A DNA stretch of 40,853 nt from Hyphomicrobiales bacterium (GTDB lineage: Bacteria; Pseudomonadota; Alphaproteobacteria; Rhizobiales; Aestuariivirgaceae): positions 1-40,853 of the forward strand of contig JALSGQ010000132.1 in assembly GCA_026982665.1 (NCBI GenBank), given 5' to 3'. The position numbers and the translations under genes were made by a program. The notes under the pieces were generated by a model. The model worked only from the letters and a program-made list of their open reading frames with translations, was not told where the DNA came from and searched no databases. Shown one piece after another: positions 28,332 through 38,075 of this stretch (positions are counted from its first letter, which is position 1; every line of letters starts with the position of its first letter).

Positions 28332-29901
28332 GGGGCAAACAGGCATGACGGAAGTGCTGGAGCAGACAACGGAACGGCTTGGCGATTTCATCGTTGACCG
28401 GCTGGGCAGGCTGCAGGCGGAGAAGCTGGAGCCTGTCTCGGTAGTGGACATCGGTTCCAATTCCGTGCGCATGGTAGCCTATGACGATCTGCGGCGCATG
28501 CCGGCACCCATCTTCAACGAGAAGATCTCCGCCGGCCTGGGACGCGGCGTGGCCAGTGGTGGCCGCCTGCCGGAAGACGGAGTGGAGCGCACCTTGCGCC
28601 TGCTGGCGCGGTTTCGCCTGCTGAACGAGCGCATCGGGGTGCGGCGGGTGTTTGCCATTGCCACCGCGGCAGTCAGGGATGCGGCGGACGGAGAGGCCTT
28701 CCGCCAACGGGCGGAAGAGGCGCTGGGCGCGCCCATTCGCGTGTTGTCGGGGGCGGAAGAGGCGCATTACACCGCGCTTGGCGTGCTGTGCGGCATTCCC
28801 GAGGCCAACGGCGTGGTGGGGGATCTGGGCGGCGGATCGCTGGAGCTGGTGCGGGTGAAGCATGGCAAGGTGAAGTCCGGCGACACGCTGCCGCTGGGGG
28901 CATTGCGGTTGTCGGAGGAAGGAGAGGGGGAGCTTGCGCGCATACGGGAGATCATCCGCCGGAGGCTCGATGGCCACAAGCTGGTGAAGAAGCTGGAAGG
29001 CCGCGTGCTGTATGCGGTGGGTGGCGCGTGGCGCAACCTGGCGCGGCTGCACATGCACTGGACGGGATATCCGTTGAGCGTGGTGCAGCAATACACCATC
29101 CCGCACCACGAGCTGCTGCGGCTGGTGGAGCGCATCACCTCCATGCGGCCGCGCGAGCTGGCGAACCTGGGCATCATCTCCGAGCGCCGCTCCGCCCTCA
29201 TCGCCACGGCGGCGGAGGTGCTGGGGCAGCTGGTGGCGCTGGGGGGCGCGCGGCAGGTTACCTTTTCTGCCCTGGGAGTGCGCGAGGGGCTGCTGTTCGA
29301 GGCCATGCCGGAAGAGGTGCGCGCCGCCGATCCGCTGCTTTCCGCCTGCTGGGACTTCGCCCGGCGCTATTCGCGCTCGCCACTGCACGAGCTGGAGCTT
29401 TGCGCCTTTTCCGACCTCATCACCGGCGAGCACGGGCTGGAATGCACCAGCCGCTGGCGGCGGCTGCATTATGCCGCCTGCATGCTGGCCGACATAGGCT
29501 GGCGCGCGCACCCCGATTATCGTGGGCGGCGCTCGCTGAACATGGTGGCACAGGCCAACTTCAACGGGCTTGACCACTATGCCCGCGCGTTTCTGGCGCT
29601 CACCATCTTCTTCCGCTACGAGGGCGTGAATGCCCGCCCGCCAGTGGATATCGCCGCGCTGGTGGATGACAAGGGCCTGCGCCGCGCACGCACGCTGGCG
29701 GCGCTGTTTCGCCTGGCCTATGCCCTTTCCGCCGCCATGCCCGGCACCCTGCCGGGCATTCGCCTGAAGCTGAAATCGAAGAAGCTGGTGCTGGAGCTGA
29801 CGGGGGAAAACGCCGCACTGGCCGGCGAGCGGGTGCACAAGCGCCTGCAGCAACTGGCACGGCTGATGGACAAGGAAGGCGTGGTGCGCTGCGAGGAGTG
29901 A
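28288..29901 (+). CDS. ppx: Exopolyphosphatase (Ppx/GppA family)
   Basis: [17 protein letters not shown]..., [21 protein letters not shown]. Start overlaps ppk1; ATG 28288 or 28294. Confidence 0.94.
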   Translation: MRMKALLVNSQPMREGQTGMTEVLEQTTERLGDFIVDRLGRLQAEKLEPVSVVDIGSNSVRMVAYDDLRRMPAPIFNEKISAGLGRGVASGGRLPEDGVERTLRLLARFRLLNERIGVRRVFAIATAAVRDAADGEAFRQRAEEALGAPIRVLSGAEEAHYTALGVLCGIPEANGVVGDLGGGSLELVRVKHGKVKSGDTLPLGALRLSEEGEGELARIREIIRRRLDGHKLVKKLEGRVLYAVGGAWRNLARLHMHWTGYPLSVVQQYTIPHHELLRLVERITSMRPRELANLGIISERRSALIATAAEVLGQLVALGGARQVTFSALGVREGLLFEAMPEEVRAADPLLSACWDFARRYSRSPLHELELCAFSDLITGEHGLECTSRWRRLHYAACMLADIGWRAHPDYRGRRSLNMVAQANFNGLDHYARAFLALTIFFRYEGVNARPPVDIAALVDDKGLRRARTLAALFRLAYALSAAMPGTLPGIRLKLKSKKLVLELTGENAALAGERVHKRLQQLARLMDKEGVVRCEE

Positions 29902-30049
29902 TGTTCTGCGTGGCGTGGGGGAAGCCTTGGGAGCCGTGAACAACTCCTTGTGCGGAATTGGTGATGATGTTGCCGGCGTGGCATACTTCATGGCCAGTGG
30001 TGCCTGATTCGGACAGGCGCACGGCGGCATGGCAGCAGGGGCCTTGAGC

Positions 30050-32161
30050 ATGACGGATGATCTCTTCGGCAAGCTGGGTGCAGCGCCGGACACGGCTGCG
30101 GACAAGGCGGCCCGCAGGCAGGCGCAGGCACGCAAGGGGGGGGATGCGCGTGGCGGCAAGCCTGCCCTGAAGGCCGATGCATCCGGCAAGGCATCTGCTG
30201 CCGGCAATGCTGCCGGTGGCGGGAGCGGCGAATATTCCGCCGCCGACATCGAGGTGCTGGAGGGGCTGGAGCCGGTGAGGCGGCGGCCCGGCATGTATAT
30301 CGGCGGCACCGACGAGCGCGCCTTGCACCACCTGTTCGCCGAGGTGCTGGACAACTCCATGGACGAGGCGGTGGCCGGGCATGCCACCTTCATCGAGGTG
30401 GAGCTGTTTGCCGACGGCTCCATTGCCGTTGCCGACAACGGGCGCGGCATTCCGGTGGATCCGCACCCGAAGTTCCCCGACAAGTCGGCGCTGGAGATCA
30501 TCCTCACCACGCTGCATGCCGGCGGCAAGTTCGACTCGAAGGCCTACAACACCTCCGGCGGCCTGCATGGCGTGGGCATTTCGGTGGTGAATGCGCTTTC
30601 CGATTCGCTGGAGGTGGAGGTGGCGCGCAACCGCCGCCTGTATCGCCAGCGCTATTCCCGCGGGCGTCCGCTGGGACCGCTGGAAGAGGTGGGGGCGGCG
30701 CCCAACCGCCGCGGCACGAAGGTGCGGTTTCATCCCGACCCGGAGATCTTCGGGGCAGAGAAGCGCATCGACCCTGCTGTCATCTGGCGCATGTGCCGGG
30801 CCAAGGCCTACCTGTTCTCCGGCGTGAAGATCCGCTGGAAGTGCGCGCCGGAACTGCTTGGCGAAAAGGCGGAAATACCGGCGGAAGCGACCATTCACTT
30901 CCCCAACGGCCTGCGCGATTTCCTGGACGAGAAGCTGGCCGGCAAGGAGCGGGTGGTGGAGGAGCTGTTCGCCGGCAAGGTGGAGACGGAACAAGGCCAC
31001 GGCACGGTGGAATGGGCCATTGGCTGGTTCAATGGCGATGGCTTCATTCATTCCTACTGCAACACCATCCCGACGCCGGAAGGCGGCACGCACGTTGCCG
31101 GCCTGCGCATGGCGCTGCTGCGCTCGCTGAAAGGATTCGCCGAGATGACCGGCAACAAGCGCGCCGGCAACATCACGGCGGATGACATCCTCGGCACCGC
31201 CGGGGTGGTGCTTTCCGTCTACATCCGCGAGCCGGAGTTCGTCGGCCAGACGAAGGATCGGCTGAGCACGCCGGAGGCGGCGCGCATCGTGGAGAATGCG
31301 CTGCGCGATCACCTGGATCACTGGCTGTCCGGCCATCCGAAGCAGGCGGAGAAGCTGCTGGAATGGACGATCGAGCAGGCCGATCAACGCCTGGCCCGGC
31401 GGCGGCAGAAAGAGGTGGCGCGCAAGGCCGCCACGCGCAAGCTCAGGCTGCCCGGCAAGCTGGCCGACTGCACGGCAAAGGACCGGCGCGGCACGGAGCT
31501 GTTCCTGGTGGAGGGCGATTCCGCCGGCGGTTCGGCCAAGCAGGCGCGCAACCGCGAGACGCAGGCGGTGCTGCCGCTGCGCGGCAAGATCCTCAACGTG
31601 GCCTCGGCCAGCCGCGACAAGATCATGGCCAACCAGGAGATCGCCAACATCGTGCAGGCGCTGGGCTGCGGCACGCGGTCGAAATACCGCGAGGACGATT
31701 TGCGCTATGACAAGGTCATCATCATGACCGATGCCGACGTGGATGGTGCGCACATTGCCTCGCTGCTCATCACCTTCTTCTGGCGCGAGATGCCGGATCT
31801 CATCCGCAACGGGCACCTGTATCTGGCGGTGCCGCCGCTGTATCGCATCACGCAAGGGGCGAAGTCGGCCTACGCGCGGGATGATGCGCATCGCGACGAG
31901 CTGCTGGCCACCGAGTTCTCCGGCAAGGGCAAGGTGGAGATCTCGCGCTTCAAGGGCCTGGGCGAGATGCTGCCCGCCCAGCTGAAGGAAACGACGATGG
32001 ACCCGAAGAAGCGCACGCTGCTGCGGGTTCAGGTGCGGGAAGAGGAGCGGGCGGACACCGATGATGTCATCAACCGGCTGATGGGCACCAGGCCGGAGGC
32101 GCGCTTTGCCTTCATCTCCGAGCGGGCCGAGTTCGTGGACGACGAGCTGCTGGATGTGTAA
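30050..32161 (+). CDS. parE: DNA topoisomerase IV subunit B
   Basis: YSAADIEVLEGLEPVRRRPGMYIGGTDERALHHLFAEVLDNSMDEA..., LVEGDSAGGSAKQARNRETQAVLPLRGKILNV. Confidence 0.95.
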   Translation: MTDDLFGKLGAAPDTAADKAARRQAQARKGGDARGGKPALKADASGKASAAGNAAGGGSGEYSAADIEVLEGLEPVRRRPGMYIGGTDERALHHLFAEVLDNSMDEAVAGHATFIEVELFADGSIAVADNGRGIPVDPHPKFPDKSALEIILTTLHAGGKFDSKAYNTSGGLHGVGISVVNALSDSLEVEVARNRRLYRQRYSRGRPLGPLEEVGAAPNRRGTKVRFHPDPEIFGAEKRIDPAVIWRMCRAKAYLFSGVKIRWKCAPELLGEKAEIPAEATIHFPNGLRDFLDEKLAGKERVVEELFAGKVETEQGHGTVEWAIGWFNGDGFIHSYCNTIPTPEGGTHVAGLRMALLRSLKGFAEMTGNKRAGNITADDILGTAGVVLSVYIREPEFVGQTKDRLSTPEAARIVENALRDHLDHWLSGHPKQAEKLLEWTIEQADQRLARRRQKEVARKAATRKLRLPGKLADCTAKDRRGTELFLVEGDSAGGSAKQARNRETQAVLPLRGKILNVASASRDKIMANQEIANIVQALGCGTRSKYREDDLRYDKVIIMTDADVDGAHIASLLITFFWREMPDLIRNGHLYLAVPPLYRITQGAKSAYARDDAHRDELLATEFSGKGKVEISRFKGLGEMLPAQLKETTMDPKKRTLLRVQVREEERADTDDVINRLMGTRPEARFAFISERAEFVDDELLDV

Positions 32162-32249
32162 GCTGCGAAGGGTGGTGCTCCCTGCTGGCTCCGAGCGCGG
32201 CCCGGCAGCAGATCATTCCCGTTTCTTTCAGTTTCCATGAGATCAGGAT

Positions 32250-33098
32250 ATGGCCGTGAAGCGTGAAGTGCTCATCATGGTGGCGCCGAACGGGGCGCGG
32301 CTGACGAAGGCCGAGGTGCCGGCAGTGCCGCTGACGCCGGAAGAGCTGGCGGCGGAGGCGGTGGCCTGCCGCCAGGCCGGGGCGGCGGCCATGCACCTGC
32401 ATGTGCGGGATGCGGCGGGGCGGCATTCGCTGGACCCTGCGCATTATCACGCGGCGCTGAAGGCAGTGCGGGCGGCGGTGGGGCAGGAGATGGTGCTGCA
32501 GATCACCACCGAGGCCGCCGGGTGCCATGGCGTGGATGCACAGATGCAGGCAGTGCGGCAGGTGAAGCCGGAGGCCGTTTCCATCGCTCTGAAGGAGCTG
32601 CTGCCGGAAGGGGTGGATACGGCGCGGCAGCGGGAAGTGCTGGATTTCTTCCAGTGGATGCATGCCGAGGGCATTGCGCCGCAGTTCATCCTCTACGAAC
32701 CGGCAGAGGTGGCGCGGCTGGCGCGGCTGCTGGAGCAGGGTGCGTTGCCGTGGCCCCGGCCCTTCGTGCTGTTCGTGCTGGCGCGGTATGGCGATGGCGT
32801 GGCAAGGCCGGAGATGCTGGATGGCTTTCTGCGGGCGCTGGAAGAGCATTGGCCGACGCCGCCGGCATGGATGGTGTGCGCCTTCGGCCCGTATCAGCTG
32901 AGCATATTGGTGCAGGCGGCGCTGCGTGGCGGGCATGTGCGTGTCGGTTTCGAGAACGGGCGCGAGACTGCTCCCGGCAGGTGTGCGCGCAGCAATGCCG
33001 AGCTGGTGGCGGCGCTGGCCGCGATGCTGCGGGAAGAGGGGTTGCGCCCCATGCCTGCCGATGCCGCGCGTGCCCTGATGCAGGTGGCAGGCACCTGA
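32250..33098 (+). CDS. DUF849 / BKACE family (beta-keto acid cleavage enzyme)
   Basis: APNGARLTKAEVPAVPLTPEELAAEAVACRQAGAAAMHLHVRDAAGRHSLDPAHYH, characteristic of the DUF849 family. Confidence 0.85.
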   Translation: MAVKREVLIMVAPNGARLTKAEVPAVPLTPEELAAEAVACRQAGAAAMHLHVRDAAGRHSLDPAHYHAALKAVRAAVGQEMVLQITTEAAGCHGVDAQMQAVRQVKPEAVSIALKELLPEGVDTARQREVLDFFQWMHAEGIAPQFILYEPAEVARLARLLEQGALPWPRPFVLFVLARYGDGVARPEMLDGFLRALEEHWPTPPAWMVCAFGPYQLSILVQAALRGGHVRVGFENGRETAPGRCARSNAELVAALAAMLREEGLRPMPADAARALMQVAGT

Positions 33099-33210
33099 CC
33101 TCCGCTCGGGTCATGTTGCCCTCCATGCTTTTGGCAGGGGCAGAATTCCTCTTTTTCAATGGCATATGGTGGCGATCCGGAATGGTGGCGGCAGCCGGAC
33201 AAAAATGCCT

Positions 33211-33231
33211 TGCAATTGATAATGACTTGCA
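33211..33231. promoter_or_regulatory. Putative Fur-family operator upstream of the iron transporter
   Basis: TGCAATTGATAATGACTTGCA: TGCAA-N11-TTGCA inverted repeat with an AT-rich GATAATGA core, in front of an Fe(III) ABC transporter. Confidence 0.65.
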
Positions 33232-33408
33232 CTAACAGAATGTGCGTCAGCATGGTGTGCGTCGCAGCCGCGGCAAGTGCACAAGCACGGCACAGGCAAG
33301 GGCGGTAGAGGGCGCATGCGCATATGGCACAGCAAGGGCGGCAAGGTGTGCCGCGTGTGGGTATCTGCCGCCTTGGCGGCAGGCAGGCTTTGGCGAGAGG
33401 AGTTCATC

Positions 33409-34503
33409 ATGCGTTTGGTCAGGCGTGTTGCAGGTCGTCGTGCCCTGCTGGCAGGGTTGGCTGTCGTGTTTCCGGTGGGAATGGCCATGCTTGCCGGCGT
33501 CATGCCGGTGCAGGCTCAGCCCGCGCAACAGCCCACCGCCGGAGCAGGGCAGGTGGTTACCGTCTATTCCTACCGCCAGCCGTTTCTCATCAGGCCGGTG
33601 CTGGAGGCCTTCACGCGCAGGACCGGCATCAAGGTGCGCACGGCCTTCGCCCGCAAGGGCCTGCTGGAGCGGCTGCGGGCGGAAGGGGAGAATACCCCTG
33701 CCGATGTGGTCATCACCGCTGACTTCGCCCGCCTGTGGGCGCTGAAGAAGGCCGGATTGCTGCGGCCGGTGGAATCGGAGGTATTGCGCAAGGCCGTGCC
33801 TGCGCATCTGCGCGACGAGGAGGGGCAGTGGTTCGGTCTGACCAAGCGCGCGCGCATCATCGTCGCCCACAAGGACAGGGTGAAGGACGGCGAGATTGCG
33901 CGCTATGCCGACCTTGCCGCGCCGCACATGAAGGGGCGGGTATGTATCCGCTCCGGCAAGCATCCCTACAACGTGGCGCTGTTTGCCTCCATGATCGCCC
34001 ATGACGGCAGGGACGCCACGCGCGATTTCCTGAAAGGGCTGAAGGCCAACCTGGCGCGCAAGCCGCAGGGCAACGATCGTGCGCAGGCGCGCGCCATTCA
34101 CGAGGGCGTGTGCGACGTGGCGCTGCTCAACAGCTACTACCTCGGCAAGATGGCCACCAACGAGAAAAAGCCGGAGCAGAAGGAATGGTATGGCAGCCTG
34201 AAGGTCATCTTTCCCGAGGCGCAGGGGCGCGGCACGCATGTGAACATCTCCGGCGGTGCGGTGGTGAAGCATGCGAAGAACCCGCAAGCCGGGCAGAAAC
34301 TGCTGGAGTTCATGGTCAGCGAAGAGGCGCAGCGGATGTATGCGGCGCTGAACCATGAATACCCGGTGCGCCCCGGCGTGCAGCCCTCGGAGCTGGTGCG
34401 CTCGTGGGGCGAGCTGCGGGAAGACAGGCTGCCATTGACCGAGATTGCCCGCCGCTCCAGGGAGGCGGCGCGGCTGGTGGACGAGGTGGGCCTTGACCAC
34501 TGA
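33409..34503 (+). CDS. Fe(III) ABC transporter substrate-binding protein (FutA/FbpA type)
   Basis: Signal peptide, VVTVYSYRQPFLIRPVLEAFTRRTGIKV, followed by permease and ATPase genes. Confidence 0.93.
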   Translation: MRLVRRVAGRRALLAGLAVVFPVGMAMLAGVMPVQAQPAQQPTAGAGQVVTVYSYRQPFLIRPVLEAFTRRTGIKVRTAFARKGLLERLRAEGENTPADVVITADFARLWALKKAGLLRPVESEVLRKAVPAHLRDEEGQWFGLTKRARIIVAHKDRVKDGEIARYADLAAPHMKGRVCIRSGKHPYNVALFASMIAHDGRDATRDFLKGLKANLARKPQGNDRAQARAIHEGVCDVALLNSYYLGKMATNEKKPEQKEWYGSLKVIFPEAQGRGTHVNISGGAVVKHAKNPQAGQKLLEFMVSEEAQRMYAALNHEYPVRPGVQPSELVRSWGELREDRLPLTEIARRSREAARLVDEVGLDH

Positions 34504-34579
34504 GCGACATTTCCCAGGCCCTGCCGGTGCTGCTGCTCCGCCTTCATCCACGGCGGGCGATGGGGCAGCGCCGGCAACA

Positions 34580-36280
34580 ATGACGGCCTCGCCGGCAACG
34601 GAAGCGATGGCGGCGGCATCCGCGCCCGCCGGGCGTGGCGGCGGGCTGCGGCTGTTGCGCATCGGGGCGCTGGTGGCGGCGGGGCTGGTGGTGCTGCCGT
34701 TGCTGGCCGTGGTGGTGATGGCTGCATCGTTCAGCGATGCATTGCCGCACCTGTGGCGCACGGTGATGCCGCAACTGGCGCTGAATACCCTGCTGCTGAT
34801 GGCCGGGGTGGGCATCAGCGTCATCATGCTGGGCTGTGGGGCGGCGTGGCTGGTGGTGCGCTACCGCTTCCCCGGCCACGGCATCATGCAATGGGCGCTG
34901 GCGCTGCCGCTGGCGGTGCCGGGCTACCTGGTAGCCTTCATCTACACCGACCTGCTGGAATATGCCGGGCCGGTGCAGAAGGCATTGCGCGAGCTGTTCG
35001 GCTGGCAGGGACCGCGAGACTACTACTTCCCGGAGATCCGCTCCCTGCCCGGCGCGGTGATGGTGCTGAGCCTGACGCTCTACCCTTACGTCTACCTGCT
35101 GGCGCGGGTGGCCTTCATGGCGCAGTCGGCCTCGCTGCTGGAGGCGGCAAGGCTGCTGGGGCGCAAGCCCTGGCCTGCGTTCTTCGCGGTGGCACTGCCG
35201 GTGGCATGGCCGGCAGTGGCCGCCGGCACGGCGCTGGCGCTGATGGAGGTGCTGAACGACTTCGGGGTAGTGGATTTCTTTGCCGTGCCCACCTTCACCG
35301 CCGGCATCTTCGACGTGTGGCTGAACATGAATGATGCCGCCGGGGCGGCGCAGCTGGCGCTGGTGCTGCTGGTTTTCACCCTGCTGCTCATCTTGCTGGA
35401 GCGCATGGCGCGGCGGCGGCGGCGCTTCGATACTGCCGGGCCGCGTGCCGCCGGGCGCGGCTGGCGGCTGCGTGGCTGGAAGGCGGCGCTGGCGCTGGCC
35501 GCCTGCCTGTTGCCGGTGGTGCTGGGCTTCGTGCTGCCGGTGGCGGTGCTGCTGATGCACGCGGCCCGCTTCTGGCAGGAGTCGTTGCAGCAGGGGTTGA
35601 TGGAGCAGCTGTTCAACACCTTGCTGCTGGCCTCCGTGGTGTCATTGACGGCAGCATTGCTGGCGCTGGTGCTGGCCTTTGCCGCGCGGCTTGATGGCTC
35701 GGCCACGGTGCGCGGGGCGGTGCGTCTGGCCGGCATCGGCTATGCCATGCCCGGTGCGATGCTGGCGGTGGGGCTGCTGATGGCGCTGGCGTGGGCCGAC
35801 GGGCTGATCAACGATGCCGCCCGCGCCTGGCTCGGCATGGCACCGGGGCTGCTGCTGAGCGGCACCATGTTCGCGCTGGCCCATGGACATGTCAGCCGTT
35901 TCCTGGCGCTGGCGCTGGGCAGCATCGAATCGGGCCTGGCGCGCATCTCGCCCAGCATGGAGGCAGCGGCGCGCACGCTCGGTGCAAGGCCTGCGGAGGT
36001 GCTGCGGCGGGTGCATCTGCCCATGCTGCGCGGCAGCGTGCTGACTGCGCTGCTCATCGTGTTCGTCGATTCGGTGAAGGAGCTGCCGATGACGCTGCTG
36101 CTGCGGCCCTTCGGCTTTTCCACGCTGGCCACCCAGACCTACCAGTTCGCATCTGATGAGATGTTCGAGGAAGCTGCCTTGGGCGCATTGTTCATCGTCA
36201 TGGCCGGGATCATTCCGCTGATTCTGCTGGTGCGCGCGATGAATGCGCCTTCAAGTCAATCGGAAACGGCACGCTTTTGA
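34580..36280 (+). CDS. Fe(III) ABC transporter permease (fused two-domain FbpB type)
   Basis: About 12 hydrophobic segments, two EAA-like loops (EAARLLGRKPWPAFFAVALPVAWPA; EAAARTLGARPAEVLRRVHLPMLRG). Confidence 0.93.
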   Translation: MTASPATEAMAAASAPAGRGGGLRLLRIGALVAAGLVVLPLLAVVVMAASFSDALPHLWRTVMPQLALNTLLLMAGVGISVIMLGCGAAWLVVRYRFPGHGIMQWALALPLAVPGYLVAFIYTDLLEYAGPVQKALRELFGWQGPRDYYFPEIRSLPGAVMVLSLTLYPYVYLLARVAFMAQSASLLEAARLLGRKPWPAFFAVALPVAWPAVAAGTALALMEVLNDFGVVDFFAVPTFTAGIFDVWLNMNDAAGAAQLALVLLVFTLLLILLERMARRRRRFDTAGPRAAGRGWRLRGWKAALALAACLLPVVLGFVLPVAVLLMHAARFWQESLQQGLMEQLFNTLLLASVVSLTAALLALVLAFAARLDGSATVRGAVRLAGIGYAMPGAMLAVGLLMALAWADGLINDAARAWLGMAPGLLLSGTMFALAHGHVSRFLALALGSIESGLARISPSMEAAARTLGARPAEVLRRVHLPMLRGSVLTALLIVFVDSVKELPMTLLLRPFGFSTLATQTYQFASDEMFEEAALGALFIVMAGIIPLILLVRAMNAPSSQSETARF

Positions 36281-36305
36281 GGTCCTGAATGAAGGGAGGA
36301 GGCAG

Positions 36306-37544
36306 ATGAACCGGCACGAGACCGGCAGTCGAACGGAAGTCGGGGATGTTGCGGCGGATGGCCGCTCACCGGCTTGCGCCCGGCTGCAGGGGCTGGACGT
36401 GTTGCAGGTGGAGGGGCTGGCGCACCGGGTGGACGGGCGACAGCTGTTTGCCGATGTCTCCTTCCGGCTGGGGCTCGGCATGTTCGCCTCGCTGCTGGGG
36501 CCGTCGGGCTGCGGCAAGACGACGTTGCTGCGCCTCATCGCCGGGCTGGAACCGTTGCAGCAGGGGCGCATCAGCCTGGGCGGGCAGCCGGTGGCCGATG
36601 CGGAAAGCGGCGTGTTCCTGCCGCCGGAAGCGCGGCGGGTGGGCATGGTATTTCAGGATTTCGCACTGTTTCCGCATCTTACCGTGCGGCAGAACATCCT
36701 GTTCGGTTTGCGCGGGCGCTCGGGCAGAGACTGTCGGGCACGGCTGGCATGGGTGGAGGAGATGCTGGAGCGCTTCGGGCTGGCGCACCGGGCCGATGCC
36801 TGGCCCGCCAACCTTTCCGGTGGCGAGCAGCAGCGGGTGGCGCTGCTGAGGGCGCTGGCACCGCAGCCGGCGCTGCTGCTGCTGGACGAGCCGTTTTCCA
36901 GCCTCGATGTGGCGCGGCGGCTGGAGATGCGCGAGGAGATGCTGGAGATCATCCGCATGAGCGGCACCACGGCGCTGATGGTAACCCATGATGCGCAGGA
37001 AGCACTGTTCATGTCCGACCTGGTGATGATCATGGGGCATGGCGGCATCGTGCAGGCGGGGACGCCGACGGAGGTGTACGAGCAGCCGGTGGACCCCTTC
37101 GTCATGTCGCTGTTCGGGCACATGAACGTGTTCGCCGGGCGGGTGGATGCCGAAGGAAGATTGCCGACGCCCATTGGCGCTCTGCCCGTGCCGCCTTCCC
37201 TGCAGCCGGGGCAGCGGGCCGAGGCGCACGTGCGTGCCAGCGCCTTTCTGCCGGTGGATGCCTCGCCGGAGGAAGGGCAGGGGGCATTGGTGGAAACAGC
37301 GGCGATGGCAACGGCAGCGCTGGCGCAGGGAGTGCCGCCGGGCGTGTTTCCGTGGCAGGTGCGGGGGCGGGTGCTTTCCGCCCACTTCATGGGCGGCTCC
37401 AGCCACCTGCACGTGGCCCCGGAAGAAGCGCCGGATCAGGTGCTGCACATGCAGGCACCGGGGCGTTTCCTGCCACGGTCGGGTGCTACCTGCAGCTTCT
37501 GGCTGCGGCGCAATGGCGTCTTCATCTTTCCGGCCGGGGATTGA
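36306..37544 (+). CDS. Fe(III) ABC transporter ATP-binding protein (FbpC type)
   Basis: LLGPSGCGKTTLLRLIAGLEPLQQG, LSGGEQQRVALLRALAPQPALLLLDEPFSSLD, VTHDAQEALFMSD. Confidence 0.95.
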   Translation: MNRHETGSRTEVGDVAADGRSPACARLQGLDVLQVEGLAHRVDGRQLFADVSFRLGLGMFASLLGPSGCGKTTLLRLIAGLEPLQQGRISLGGQPVADAESGVFLPPEARRVGMVFQDFALFPHLTVRQNILFGLRGRSGRDCRARLAWVEEMLERFGLAHRADAWPANLSGGEQQRVALLRALAPQPALLLLDEPFSSLDVARRLEMREEMLEIIRMSGTTALMVTHDAQEALFMSDLVMIMGHGGIVQAGTPTEVYEQPVDPFVMSLFGHMNVFAGRVDAEGRLPTPIGALPVPPSLQPGQRAEAHVRASAFLPVDASPEEGQGALVETAAMATAALAQGVPPGVFPWQVRGRVLSAHFMGGSSHLHVAPEEAPDQVLHMQAPGRFLPRSGATCSFWLRRNGVFIFPAGD

Positions 37545-37583
37545 TGCAGGCCGGCATTCGCGCGGGAAAGGACAGGGAGGGGA

Positions 37584-37657
37584 TGGAGGCCTCGCCCGGA
37601 ATCGAACCGGGGTAAACGGATTTGCAGTCCGCTGCGTAACCACTCCGCCACGAGGCC
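37584..37657 (-). tRNA. tRNA-Cys (anticodon GCA)
   Basis: Reverse strand GGCCTCGTGGCGGAGTGGTTACGCAGCGGACTGCAAATCCGTTTACCCCGGTTCGATTCCGGGCGAGGCCTCCA; folds with GCA anticodon and encoded CCA. Confidence 0.96.
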
Positions 37658-38075
37658 TTGCGCCTGATCCGGATGAGAAGGCCACAAGCTGCGTTTCACG
37701 CAACGTTTCAGGCAGCCTGTCATCTTCCGCACGATCAGCAGCGGCCATTACATAAGCCAACTGCAGCGCGCTGGCAATCCTTTCATGCCTGGTGCAGGCA
37801 GAAAAGGGCGCATGCCTGCAATGCTTGCCAGCATGTGCTGCTGATGCGCGTGCATCTGCTGATGCGCGTGTGCGTGTGGTTGTTGCGCATTTGCATAAGG
37901 CTGGCGAAAAAACGCCTTGCCCGTTGCCAGGGCATTGCCATTGCATGCATGTCTTGCCATGTATGGACGCAAGGTGAAAGCCGTGCGGTAGCTTCCCTGG
38001 CGGAGCACTGCAGCTTGCGCATGAAGGGCTTGGGTCATGCGCAGGAGAAGGCAACGGAAATACGGGGTGGCGATC

